Source: Chitinophaga agrisoli
Lineage (GTDB): Bacteria; Bacteroidota; Bacteroidia; Chitinophagales; Chitinophagaceae
Assembly (NCBI RefSeq): GCF_008386695.1
Contig: NZ_VUOC01000004.1
Span: forward strand, 808,327-872,326
Reading direction: 5' to 3'
DNA length: 64,000 bases
Every line of letters starts with the position of its first letter. Position 1 is the stretch's first letter. The translations under genes and the position numbers were made by a program. Of the stretch, positions 52,929 to 61,612 are shown piece by piece. The notes under the pieces were generated by a model, which saw nothing but the letters and a program-made list of their open reading frames with translations, ran no database searches and was not told where the DNA came from.

Positions 52929-53677
52929 CAGACAATATCTATGTACTGGTGATACTGGTGATGGGCGGCACCTTTCTGATCGTGGGCAGCCTGCTGATCC
53001 TGCATGCGTATAACCGCAACCGGTTGCTGCGGCAGAAACAGCTGTTACAGCAACAGGAATTACAGCACCAGCGGCAACTGCTGCTCACCATCTTCTCTTC
53101 CCAGGAAGAAGAAAGGCGGCGTATTGGCAGCGACCTGCACGACAGCGTAGGCGCGGCATTATCTTCCCTACGGCTTACGCTGGACCATATGGGCACCGCG
53201 CAGGCGCAACAGCTGATTGACCGCATTATTGGGGATGTGCGCAATATTGCGCATAATATCTCCCCGGCTATCCTGAACCTATACGGCTTATCAGAAGCGG
53301 TAGAAGAACTGGCGGATATGATCAACCAGGGCAAGCAGCTGGCCGTGGAGGTAGATAACCAGGCGGAGGCCGGACTAAGCGCCCTCTCCCATCCTGTTAT
53401 GCTGAGCATTTACCGGGTGCTGGAAGAGCTGTTGAATAATACCATCCGCCATGCCGGCGCTACCACGGTACTGATCCGTTTTTTTAAGGAGGATGAACAG
53501 CTGGTGATGACGTATGCAGACAATGGCAAAGGCCTGGCAGCAGACCTACGGAAAGGCATGGGCCTGGTAAATATCACTAACCGGCTGGAGGTAGCCGGCG
53601 CGGGCTGGGAATTGGGGACCGCACCGCAACAGGGGTTCTTTATAAGGGTAACGCTTGTCCTGAAAAATAATCAATGA
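52916..53677 (+). CDS. Sensor histidine kinase (HisKA_3/NarL type)
   Basis: 253 residues. One membrane helix at about 7-31, a short coiled-coil (about 32-62, Gln-rich), the HisKA_3 phosphoacceptor 'RRRIGSDLHDSVGAALSSLRL' with His75, and an ATPase domain ('VLEELLNNTIRHAGAT', DNGKG, 'KGMGLVNITNRLEVAGA'). It has no periplasmic sensor domain. The response regulator gene overlaps its end by four bases. Confidence 0.93.
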   Translation: MQALTDNIYVLVILVMGGTFLIVGSLLILHAYNRNRLLRQKQLLQQQELQHQRQLLLTIFSSQEEERRRIGSDLHDSVGAALSSLRLTLDHMGTAQAQQLIDRIIGDVRNIAHNISPAILNLYGLSEAVEELADMINQGKQLAVEVDNQAEAGLSALSHPVMLSIYRVLEELLNNTIRHAGATTVLIRFFKEDEQLVMTYADNGKGLAADLRKGMGLVNITNRLEVAGAGWELGTAPQQGFFIRVTLVLKNNQ

Positions 53678-54339
53678 CCATGAGCCGTATAAAAATAGCC
53701 ATCACAGATGATCATACCTTATTCCGGCAAAGCCTGGCCTTACTGCTGCAACAATCCGCAGATATGGAACTGGTGCTGGAGGCGGCAGATGGTCCTGCGA
53801 TGCTGGAAGCGCTGGCCACCGGCAGCCAGCTGCCGGATATAGCGCTGATCGATATAGACATGCCCGGTATGAACGGCGTAGAATTGAATGAGCAGCTGCA
53901 GACACGTTACCCGGACATAAAAGTGGTCGTACTATCCATCTACACCCAGGAAAGGATCATTTCCCGGATGATCAACGCCGGGGCGGCGGCCTATCTGTTT
54001 AAGAACTGTGAGAAGGAGGAATTTATACAGGCCATACACACCGTGCACAAAAGCGGGTTTTATGTAAACAAGCCGGTATTTGAGGCGCTGCAGCGGTTCA
54101 GGAAACAAAACAACGAGCTGCGGAATATCAATGCCATTGCCATTGAGCTCACCAACCGGGAAACAGAGATCCTGCGCCTCATTTGCCAGGAATACAGCAA
54201 CCCGGAGATCGCGGATAAGCTGTCGCTGAGCGTAAGAACGGTAGAGGGGCACCGGAATAACCTGTTGCTAAAAACAGGCTGCCGCAATACGGCGGGGTTG
54301 GTACTGTTTGCCATCCGGTACGGGTTCTTTATTGTATAG
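53674..54339 (+). CDS. NarL/FixJ-type response regulator
   Basis: 221 residues. Receiver domain with acidic pocket 'AITDDHTLF' and phosphoacceptor Asp60 in 'IALIDIDMPGMNG', then a LuxR-type helix-turn-helix ('LTNRETEILRLICQEYSNPEIADKLSLSVRTVEGHRNNLL'). Partner of the kinase just upstream (ATGA overlap). A second ATG two codons in is an alternative start. Its regulon is unknown; the phased repeats at 54369-54412 are a candidate site. Confidence 0.95.
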   Translation: MTMSRIKIAITDDHTLFRQSLALLLQQSADMELVLEAADGPAMLEALATGSQLPDIALIDIDMPGMNGVELNEQLQTRYPDIKVVVLSIYTQERIISRMINAGAAAYLFKNCEKEEFIQAIHTVHKSGFYVNKPVFEALQRFRKQNNELRNINAIAIELTNRETEILRLICQEYSNPEIADKLSLSVRTVEGHRNNLLLKTGCRNTAGLVLFAIRYGFFIV

Positions 54340-54368
54340 TGATACTATATTAACCAACTGCCTCAAGT

Positions 54369-54412
54369 GAACGATAGGCGAACCTTAAGCGAAGCTAAAC
54401 CGAAGGACAGCA
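54369..54412. repeat. Four imperfect 11-bp direct repeats in helical phase
   Basis: Units GAACGATAGGC, GAACCTTAAGC, GAAGCTAAACC and GAAGGACAGCA follow one another, with GAA at 54369, 54380, 54391 and 54402, spaced exactly 11 bases. They lie between the response regulator stop and its terminator-like hairpin. A protein-binding array or a decayed sequence are possible. Confidence 0.5.
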
Positions 54413-54449
54413 TTTTCTAAAAACTGTTAAAATAATATCAGCATTTCTG

Positions 54450-54475
54450 AACCAGGTAGAAATACCTGGTTTTTT
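54450..54475 (+). terminator. Rho-independent terminator with GAAA tetraloop
   Basis: AACCAGGTA, loop GAAA, TACCTGGTT, then four further T. A compact 9-bp hairpin 110 bases after the response regulator gene and 109 bases before the pore-forming protein gene. Confidence 0.85.
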
Positions 54476-54584
54476 ATTGGGTAGTTCTGCGCTGAAGGCA
54501 GGTAGGAGAAATTGGCAATTTGCAGGCATAAAGGTAACCATTATTTACGATGGGATTCATTCACTACTCAAAAAACCAAACACC

Positions 54585-55760
54585 ATGAAAAGCACTGCAA
54601 AACTGGTAGCCAGCTCTCCTACCTCCCAGCAACTGGCGGATTATGCCAATGCGATGATCGCCATTAACAGTTACGCTTATGCTGTTACGAACCAGCAATT
54701 ACCGGTATTGAACCAGCCCCCGGAAGATTACGGGGCTTTTGTGACCGCTTTTCAGCCTGCCAAACAGCTTGCGCTGGACTGGTCTACAGACATTTTTGTA
54801 ACCATGATACAGTTCCCGGACATTATTGCAAACCAGGCCAGCAGCCTGTTTAACCTGGAAAGCAGCTATATAGGCACGTACCTGAATGAGCTGATCGCCA
54901 ACCCCAATAACCAGCCTGCCAAATCTGGATTACAGACGGCGCTAACCACCATGCAAAGCATGATACAAGTCCAGATGACTACCATTTCCGACATTCAGCA
55001 ACAGCTGGACACATTCACCAGCAATATACAGGCAGACGCGCAAACGTTGGCGCAGATAGCCCAGGCTGCACTCGCAGACGCCGGTACTGACCAGCAAGCT
55101 ATTGAGCAGCTGGTACAGGACATTAAAAACCTGAATACGCAGGTAAAGACTTATCAAACATTGATCACCGTTTCTGAGATCGGTATTCCACTGTCTATTT
55201 TTGTAGGGCTGATAGGTGGCGTATTATGCGCCATTCCCGGCGCACAAGGCGCTGGCCTTGGTTTGATCGCGCTGGGCGTAGCCGGCACCGGCGTATCCAT
55301 AGCTGGTACGGTACTGGCCTCCCAACAGGTAAAGGCATTACAGAACGCCATCACCGCAGAAAAGGACCAGATCTCCGGCCTTAACCAGGACGTGATACAG
55401 CTGCAAGGCGTAAGCACGCAGTTCACCGCCCTGTACGACGCTAATGTGCAGGCACAGGATGCGCTGAACACCATAGCCGGTATGTGGCGTTTACTGGATA
55501 CTGTAATTGATGAGGTGAACGTGGACCTTGGAGATGTGAATACGGAAATAACCGCCGCTGAATACCAGCAGGCGCTTACTGATTTCCAGCTGGCGGAAAA
55601 CAACTGGAAGGAAGTAGTGAGCTTTGCCACGGGCCTGGCCAGCATCAACTATTCCTGGCAGGATACCAGCGGTAACTGGCACCAGTATGGTACGCAGAAC
55701 CCTGCCTCCAATAATGGCAATATAAACCAACTACCTACGTCTTCTACCGTGGCCGCATAG
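54585..55760 (+). CDS. HBL/Nhe-like alpha-helical pore-forming protein
   Basis: 391 residues. The frame is open upstream, but it crosses the terminator, so the ATG at 54585 is used. The protein is almost wholly helical: long amphipathic coils (about 60-195 and 245-345) flank one hydrophobic hairpin at about 197-247 (IGIPLSIFVGLIGGVLCAIPG, then GLGLIALGVAGTGVSIAGTVLAS), which is the ClyA/HBL/NheBC layout (PF05791-like). Residues 'YNAGDA'-type binding motifs are not seen, and there is no Sec signal peptide, so secretion would need another route or lysis. Family members form membrane pores, often from two or three components; no second component is adjacent. A terminator follows, so it is a single-gene unit. 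Confidence 0.75.
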   Translation: MKSTAKLVASSPTSQQLADYANAMIAINSYAYAVTNQQLPVLNQPPEDYGAFVTAFQPAKQLALDWSTDIFVTMIQFPDIIANQASSLFNLESSYIGTYLNELIANPNNQPAKSGLQTALTTMQSMIQVQMTTISDIQQQLDTFTSNIQADAQTLAQIAQAALADAGTDQQAIEQLVQDIKNLNTQVKTYQTLITVSEIGIPLSIFVGLIGGVLCAIPGAQGAGLGLIALGVAGTGVSIAGTVLASQQVKALQNAITAEKDQISGLNQDVIQLQGVSTQFTALYDANVQAQDALNTIAGMWRLLDTVIDEVNVDLGDVNTEITAAEYQQALTDFQLAENNWKEVVSFATGLASINYSWQDTSGNWHQYGTQNPASNNGNINQLPTSSTVAA

Positions 55761-55776
55761 AGCTCTCATCACCAGG

Positions 55777-55816
55777 TCCCTGCGGCGCCTCCGGTACCGC
55801 AGGGATCTTTATTTTT
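55777..55816 (+). terminator. Rho-independent terminator of the pore-forming protein gene
   Basis: TCCCTGCGG (55777-55785) pairs with CCGCAGGGA (55797-55805) around an 11-base loop, followed by TCTTTATTTTTA, 17 bases after the stop. Confidence 0.8.
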
Positions 55817-55937
55817 ATTCAACCGCCGCTTACCGCACATACCCATTTATATCTATTCATAAAAAATATTACGAGGGCGATTTTTTTTAGTATATCTTAA
55901 TCAGCTTCTGAAAGCGATAATTTATACTTTCCTCCAT

Positions 55938-58900
55938 ATGAAAAGACTGATGATTTTAAGGGCGCCCGCGTTGGCATTGCTGCTTTTCGGCGCAGCCTGC
56001 AAACAAACAACAGCGCCCACAGACAAGCGCATAAAACGGATGGATACCACCCTCACCGCCCACCTGGCGGACTCCATTGGCGCTATGGTAAAACCCGAAC
56101 TGGCGGATAATCTGTCCCTTAGCTTATGGGGCATTGATTCGCTGGTGATATCGCCGGTAGCTATTGATGTGGATGACCAGGGTAAGGTATACTACACCAC
56201 CACCGACCGGCAGAAGCATTCTGAATTTGATATACGCGGCCACCGCGACTGGGAGATCCCCTCCATTAGCCTGCAAACGGTAGAAGACCGCCGCGCTTTC
56301 CTGCACAAGGAACTATCCCCGGAGAACAGTAAAAAGAACCTTTGGCTGGATGATCTGAACGGCGACAGCTCTCATGACTGGCGCGACCTGACCATAGAAA
56401 AGGAGCATGTATACCGCATGGAAGACGTTTCCGGCGATGGCGTAGCAGACCTTTCACAAATGGTGGTAGATGATTTTCATGACGAAGTAAGCGATGTAGC
56501 CGGCGGCGTGTTAAGCGAAGGCGATGACCTGTATGTAGCCGTAGCGCCGGATCTGTGGCGTATAAAGGATAAGGATCATGACGGCATTGCGGATGAGAAA
56601 ACATCTATCTCCCACGGTTATGGCGTACATATTGGCTTTAGCGGCCATGGTATGTCTGGCGTGGAGATGGGGCCCGATGGCCGTATCTACTGGCAGATAG
56701 GCGATATTGGTTTTAACGGCAAAGGGCCGGATGGCAAAGAATGGCCTTACCCCAACTGTGGCGTACTGGCCCGTTCCAACCCGGATGGCAGCGATTTTGA
56801 GATCTTTGCCGCCGGTATCCGCAATACACATGAGTTTTCATTTGACGAATACGGCAACATCATCAGCGAAGACAATGACGGCGACCACCCCGGTGAGAAA
56901 GAGCGCCTGGTGTACCTGGTAAACGGCTCTGACCAGGGCTGGCGCAGCAACTGGCAATACGGCAAGTACCGGGACCCGGACAATAATACCTATAAGGTGT
57001 GGATGGATGAAAAGATGTACCTGCCCCGTTTTGAAGGTCAGGCCGCTTATATCACCCCCTGTATCAGCAATTTTGTGAGCGGCCCCGCCGGTTTTGTATA
57101 CAATCCCGGTACCGCATTAGGCCCTGCTTACAGGAATACATTCTTTGTAGCGGAGTTTGTAGGCAACCCTTCCAACTCCGGCATACACAGTTTTAAATTA
57201 AACCCTAAAGGCGCCACCTTTGAGCTGGGCGAGCATAAAAAAGTACTGGGAGGCATACTGGCCACCGGTATTGATTTTGGGCCGGATGGCGCACTGTATG
57301 TAGCAGACTGGATCGATGGCTGGAATACGCATAATTATGGCCGCATCTGGAAACTGGATGAAAAAGGCGAAGCCAATACCCCGGAGCGTAAAGCCACCAA
57401 ATCTTTACTGGCAGAAGACTTCAGCAAACGTAAAGAAGCGGAGCTGGGCGGGTTATTACGGAACCCGGATATGCGCGTGCGGATGAAAGCCCAGTTTGAG
57501 CTGGTGAAACGTAAGGAAAAAGGCGCTGAGATCTTTAAACAGGCGCTGCAGCAAACACAGGATCAACTGGCAAGGGTACACGCTATCTGGGGACTGGCAC
57601 AGCTGGCCCGCCAGGATCAGCAATATGCAAAGGTACTTGTACCGGTGCTGAAGGATAGCGATCCGGAAATACGGGCGCAGGCCGCCAAATGGCTGGGCGA
57701 TATCCGCTACAAGGACGCCGGCGCCGCATTGGTACCCGTGTTAAAGGATACTGCCAGCCGCGCGCGTTTCTTTGCCGCGGAGGCACTGGGCAGGATCCAG
57801 TATGCACCCGCCGTACAGCCCATCATCGCCATGCTGGAAGCTAATAACGATGAAGACGCCTACCTGCGCCATGCCGGCGCACTGGCATTATCACGTATAG
57901 GCCAGGCAGACCCGCTGACCGCACTGGCGCACAGCCCTTCCCGCGCGTTGCGTATAGCCGCGGTGGTCGCGCTGCGCAGGATGAGCAATCCCGGCATAGC
58001 CGTTTTCCTGAATGATACGGATGAATTTGTGGTAACAGAAACCGCCCGCGCCATCAATGATGATCTTTCTATAAAAGACGCATTGCCTGCGCTTGCCAAC
58101 CTGCTGACCACCACGCATTTTACCAATGAGGCGCTGCTGCGCCGCGTTATTAATGCCAACCTGCGCGTAGGTACGGATAGCGCCATGCAGCATTTGATCA
58201 GCTATGCCGCCAAAGCAGGCAGCCCCGCCGCTATGCGTGCAGAGGCTGTTGACGCGCTGAGCGTTTGGCCTAAACCCTCTGTACTGGACCGTGTAGACGG
58301 TCGCCTGCGTGGCGAGGTAAAAAGGGATGCAGGGCCGGTGGTGCACCTCACTACTACCCCGCTCACCGCGTTACTGAAGGATAAGGACCTGCCGGTACGG
58401 ATCAGCGCCGCCAACGCCATCAGCAAACTGCAGATAAAACAGGCAGGCCCGCAACTGCTGGCCGCCTTAAAAGCAGACCGGGAACCAGATATGCGCGTAG
58501 CCACGCTGCAAGCCCTGGTAAACCTGCAGGACCCGGGCGTAGAACAGGCTATCCGTTATGCGCTTACCGATAAGGAAAAGACCGTGCGCGTAGCCGGGCT
58601 GGACCTGCTGGAGAAAATGCATATACCGGAAAATGTAATGGTAAGCCTGCTGGCAGATGTGATCAACAGCAAGACCATGGAAGAAAAACAGGCCGCCCTG
58701 TTAACGCTGGGCAAACTGCCTGCGCAACATACGGAACCTACCTTTACCAAACTGCTGGATAAAATGGCCGCCCATCAGCTGGACCCGGACATTTACCTGG
58801 AGCTGGGCGAAGCTATTGACAGCAGCCGCTCCACGCAGCTGGCCGCCCGTTACAAAGAGATCAGCAGTAAGTTATCACCCAATGACCAACTGGCCGCTTA

Positions 58901-59342
58901 TACCAGCTGTTTACTGGGCGGTGATCCCAGGCGGGGACGGCAGATCTTTTTCCATAATGAGAACTCCCAGTGTATGCGCTGCCACTCCTATAATGACCGG
59001 GGCGGTAATGCCGGCCCACGGCTGAATGGCGTAGCAGGCCGTATTACGCGGGAGCAGATACTGCAGGCGCTCATCTCCCCCAGCGCACGCCTGGCGCCGG
59101 GATTTGGCATGGTAACGCTGGAACTGAAGGATGGCAAGAAACTGAGCGCCATCTTAAAAGGCGAAACCAAAGCGGGTATCACCATCAAAGAAGGCACGGA
59201 ACCGGAAAGGACCATTACCAGCGACCAGATCGTGCATAAGGAGTATGCGCAATCCAGTATGCCTAATATGACGTTGCTGTTGTCTAAAAAAGAGATACGT
59301 GATGTGGTGAGCTTTTTAGCGGAGCAGAAGGAAGACAACTAA
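55938..59342 (+). CDS. PVC-type heme lipoprotein: sorbosone dehydrogenase-like propeller, HEAT repeats and cytochrome c domain
   Basis: 1134 residues. Lipobox LFGAAC at about 16-21. The first ~480 residues are a membrane-bound-dehydrogenase-type beta-propeller ('GPDGRIYWQIGDIGFNGKG', 'IRNTHEFSFDEYGN', 'GTGIDFGPDGALYVADWIDG'-like blades). Residues about 500-1000 are HEAT repeats. The end holds a heme-binding CxxCH (CMRCH at 1012-1016) and a terminal PVC-type domain with 'PGFGMVTLELKDGKKLSAIL' and the Met-containing 'AQSSMPNMTLLLSKKEIRDVVSFL'. The protein should be a periplasmic or surface-anchored oxidoreductase passing electrons to its own heme. Such architectures are widespread in Planctomycetes/Verrucomicrobia and Bacteroidota, with unknown sugar substrates. 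Single gene. Confidence 0.88.
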   Translation: MKRLMILRAPALALLLFGAACKQTTAPTDKRIKRMDTTLTAHLADSIGAMVKPELADNLSLSLWGIDSLVISPVAIDVDDQGKVYYTTTDRQKHSEFDIRGHRDWEIPSISLQTVEDRRAFLHKELSPENSKKNLWLDDLNGDSSHDWRDLTIEKEHVYRMEDVSGDGVADLSQMVVDDFHDEVSDVAGGVLSEGDDLYVAVAPDLWRIKDKDHDGIADEKTSISHGYGVHIGFSGHGMSGVEMGPDGRIYWQIGDIGFNGKGPDGKEWPYPNCGVLARSNPDGSDFEIFAAGIRNTHEFSFDEYGNIISEDNDGDHPGEKERLVYLVNGSDQGWRSNWQYGKYRDPDNNTYKVWMDEKMYLPRFEGQAAYITPCISNFVSGPAGFVYNPGTALGPAYRNTFFVAEFVGNPSNSGIHSFKLNPKGATFELGEHKKVLGGILATGIDFGPDGALYVADWIDGWNTHNYGRIWKLDEKGEANTPERKATKSLLAEDFSKRKEAELGGLLRNPDMRVRMKAQFELVKRKEKGAEIFKQALQQTQDQLARVHAIWGLAQLARQDQQYAKVLVPVLKDSDPEIRAQAAKWLGDIRYKDAGAALVPVLKDTASRARFFAAEALGRIQYAPAVQPIIAMLEANNDEDAYLRHAGALALSRIGQADPLTALAHSPSRALRIAAVVALRRMSNPGIAVFLNDTDEFVVTETARAINDDLSIKDALPALANLLTTTHFTNEALLRRVINANLRVGTDSAMQHLISYAAKAGSPAAMRAEAVDALSVWPKPSVLDRVDGRLRGEVKRDAGPVVHLTTTPLTALLKDKDLPVRISAANAISKLQIKQAGPQLLAALKADREPDMRVATLQALVNLQDPGVEQAIRYALTDKEKTVRVAGLDLLEKMHIPENVMVSLLADVINSKTMEEKQAALLTLGKLPAQHTEPTFTKLLDKMAAHQLDPDIYLELGEAIDSSRSTQLAARYKEISSKLSPNDQLAAYTSCLLGGDPRRGRQIFFHNENSQCMRCHSYNDRGGNAGPRLNGVAGRITREQILQALISPSARLAPGFGMVTLELKDGKKLSAILKGETKAGITIKEGTEPERTITSDQIVHKEYAQSSMPNMTLLLSKKEIRDVVSFLAEQKEDN

Positions 59343-59362
59343 CAGGAATACATAATAAGAAT

Positions 59363-59399
59363 AAAACGGGGCTGACCATGTGGTCAGCCCCGTTTTTTA
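59363..59399. terminator. Bidirectional terminator between the heme lipoprotein and a lipase gene
   Basis: A perfect 16-bp stem (AAAACGGGGCTGACCA and its complement) with a two-base loop and T runs on both strands. It serves the plus-strand gene ending at 59342 and the minus-strand lipase ending at 59432. Confidence 0.88.
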
Positions 59400-59431
59400 T
59401 CAGCAGTTAATGTGTTATTTCATCTAACCCG

Positions 59432-60436
59432 CTATATCAGTTTGGCTGCCTCCACCAATTCCAGTGGCAGCACTACATGCAGATAGCCGGCATAATTTTC
59501 CGGATGGTGTTGCTGGGCTGCCTGAAGGAGGAAATCTTCGATGGTATTCTCCGTATACATTTTATCCAGCCCGGCAGAGAACAGCACATACCCATGCTTT
59601 TGTTGCCTGTAAGCGTATCCGGCCAGTACGATGGCCATTCCCTGGAAGGCTAACTGCAGGCTAAGCGTTACACCATCAACAACTGTGGTAATTGCTGCCG
59701 CGGAAGGGCCAGGGTTGTACAAGTTACCAACGTCAAAAACGGAGGTACCTACCGGGAATTTAGGCACGATATCGTTGGTATTCTCATAGTGCCAGGCATG
59801 CATGATCTTGTCATCCAGATCTTTTGAAAAATCGCTGTTACCGGCAGCAGGCGCTGCAAAAGTGATCAGCGAAGTGTTGTTGTAAAATGACTGTCCTTCC
59901 CGGGCCAGCGCGGTTACAAAATAAGACGCATATACGTTGGCGATATTGGCGCCCAGGCTATGGCCGGTAATGATCACCTGTTTGCCCCCTTTAACGGCAT
60001 GAGCTTTCAGGTAGTCATAGATGTTAAGCCCGGAGCCCAGCTGGTCCTGCATGCCCTGCACCTCTGTAAATGCCCTGTTAGTGCCGCTTGCGATGAGCGC
60101 ATTCGCAGTGCTGGCATAAGGCCAGTTTACGCGCGTTACCACATCAAAGTCGTCCAGTATCCAGTTAGCGAAAGCAGCCCAACTGTAAAATATGTCCTTA
60201 GGAGGTAATGAGCCCCGGATGGCCAGTACATAGGTATTGGCAGTAGGGTCAAGGGCAATAAAACCATAGTTGCCATCTGTTGTTTCCAGGCCATTCCAGA
60301 CAATGGACCAACCCGGAAGATACCTGACAATATCCCCTACCGCATTTTTGCTGTAAGCAAGGGCTGACAATAAGATGGCTGTTTGTTGTGACGTAAATGC
60401 ATCCGTACCGGTAAGGACGCCTGTGTTTGTAGTCAT
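59432..60436 (-). CDS. Class 3 (fungal-type) lipase family protein, copy A
   Basis: 334 residues. Alpha/beta-hydrolase of the lipase_3 type: 'YGFIALDPTANTYVLAIRGS' gives the oxyanion strand, GHSLG at 158-162 the nucleophile elbow (Ser160), 'HYENTNDIVPKFPVG' the catalytic Asp, and a C-terminal His in 'YAGYLHVVLPLEL'. There is no signal peptide, so it is either cytosolic or exported by a non-Sec route. It is a paralog of the gene at 60595-61605 (same motif order, similar length), and both have a similar upstream leader. Substrate could be acylglycerol, phospholipid or ester polymer. Confidence 0.85.
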   Translation of the reverse strand: MTTNTGVLTGTDAFTSQQTAILLSALAYSKNAVGDIVRYLPGWSIVWNGLETTDGNYGFIALDPTANTYVLAIRGSLPPKDIFYSWAAFANWILDDFDVVTRVNWPYASTANALIASGTNRAFTEVQGMQDQLGSGLNIYDYLKAHAVKGGKQVIITGHSLGANIANVYASYFVTALAREGQSFYNNTSLITFAAPAAGNSDFSKDLDDKIMHAWHYENTNDIVPKFPVGTSVFDVGNLYNPGPSAAAITTVVDGVTLSLQLAFQGMAIVLAGYAYRQQKHGYVLFSAGLDKMYTENTIEDFLLQAAQQHHPENYAGYLHVVLPLELVEAAKLI

Positions 60437-60542
60437 GGTGTTGAGTTTAAGATGATTAAATTTTGAGGGATATAAAGGCGGGAACGCAGCCAGGTATAGA
60501 CCGTGCTTTCCCGGATAGGCAAGTTAAGGTATTTCCGTATAC

Positions 60543-60580
60543 AAAACGGGCGCTCTTCTCAGAGAAAAGCGCCCGTTTTT
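60543..60580. terminator. Hairpin terminator between the two lipase genes
   Basis: AAAACGGGCGCT (60543-60554) pairs with AGCGCCCGTTTT (60568-60579), with further CTTCTC/GAGAA pairing inside. T runs are present on both sides. It lies just after the stop of copy B, indicating that each lipase gene is its own unit. Confidence 0.8.
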
Positions 60581-60594
60581 ATTCAATTATAGCT

Positions 60595-61605
60595 TTATAC
60601 CAGCCGGCTTTGTTCCACCAGCGTTTGCGGCAGATTTACGTTCAGGTTAGTGGCATAATGCACCACCTCATGCTGATAACCTGCCTGGTTAAAAAAGTCA
60701 CCAATGGTATTCTGCGTATAAGCACTGTCCGTAGGTGTGTTGAATGTATTATAGTTCAGTGCCTGCTGCTGGTAATCGTAAACGGCAAATATGCCGGCCA
60801 GCAGCATAAACGCATCCCGCAGGCTTACTGTCTTTCCTTTATACGTGCAGGTGATCCCGCTGGCGGAGGGACCGCCTATATACATGAAACCTATCAGCAA
60901 CACGGATAAGGATACCGGGAACTTAGGCACGATATCATTATCATTTTCATAGTGCCATGCATTGGGCAGCTTGGCGTCCAGGTCAGTGGCAAAATCGCTG
61001 TTGCCGGCGGCGGGAGCGGCAAAAGTCACCAGCGCTGTATTGGTGAAAGTGGAACTGGCGGCGGCCAGCTGCGATATAAAATAGGAAGCGTATACATTGG
61101 CCACATTACCACCCAGGCTATGACCGGTAATGATCACCTGGTTACCCGCCACTGCGCCGTTGGCCTGCAGGTATTCCAGGATCGTTTTTTGGGAGCCCAG
61201 TGAATCTACCATGTTCTGTACCTGGCCAAAAGCACGGTTAGTGCCGCTGGCAATAAGGGCATTGCTGCCGGAATTTGTTACGTATGGCCAGCTTACGCGG
61301 GTTACTACATCCATATCTTCCAGTATCCAGTTATCAAAAGCCGCCCAATCCTTAAAAACATCAAAAGGAGGCAATGAGCCACGGATGGCCAGGGCATAGA
61401 TGGTGGAGGTAGGATCAAGGGCAATAAAGGCATAGTTGCCATCGGAAGTTTGGGTACCGTCCCAAACGATGGACCAGCCGGGGAGATAGGTTGCGATGTC
61501 TGATTGCGGGTCCGTGCTGTAAGTAACGGCGCAGAGCAGAACGGCCAGCTGTTGTGTGGTGAAGGTAGTACCACTGGCGAGGATGCCGGTGTTGGCGGTT
61601 GTCAT
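60595..61605 (-). CDS. Class 3 (fungal-type) lipase family protein, copy B
   Basis: 336 residues, paralog of the gene at 59432-60436. Same layout: 'YAFIALDPTSTIYALAIRGS', GHSLGG at 161-166 (Ser163), 'HYENDNDIVPKFPVS' for the catalytic Asp and a final 'ATNLNVNLPQTLVEQ', where the C-terminal His of copy A (YLHVVLPLE) is replaced by Asn; a His two turns earlier ('EVVHYATNLN') may serve. No signal peptide. The leader ATCCCTCAAAATT... before the ATG is shared with copy A, and its inverse lies 90 bases upstream. Confidence 0.82.
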   Translation of the reverse strand: MTTANTGILASGTTFTTQQLAVLLCAVTYSTDPQSDIATYLPGWSIVWDGTQTSDGNYAFIALDPTSTIYALAIRGSLPPFDVFKDWAAFDNWILEDMDVVTRVSWPYVTNSGSNALIASGTNRAFGQVQNMVDSLGSQKTILEYLQANGAVAGNQVIITGHSLGGNVANVYASYFISQLAAASSTFTNTALVTFAAPAAGNSDFATDLDAKLPNAWHYENDNDIVPKFPVSLSVLLIGFMYIGGPSASGITCTYKGKTVSLRDAFMLLAGIFAVYDYQQQALNYNTFNTPTDSAYTQNTIGDFFNQAGYQHEVVHYATNLNVNLPQTLVEQSRLV

Positions 61606-61612
61606 AGTGTTT

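Noticed and set aside
54585-61605. Pore-forming protein and two lipases as one toxin operon
   Set aside because: They are on opposite strands, each with its own terminator, and a large unrelated lipoprotein gene lies between them, so a joint operon is not supported.
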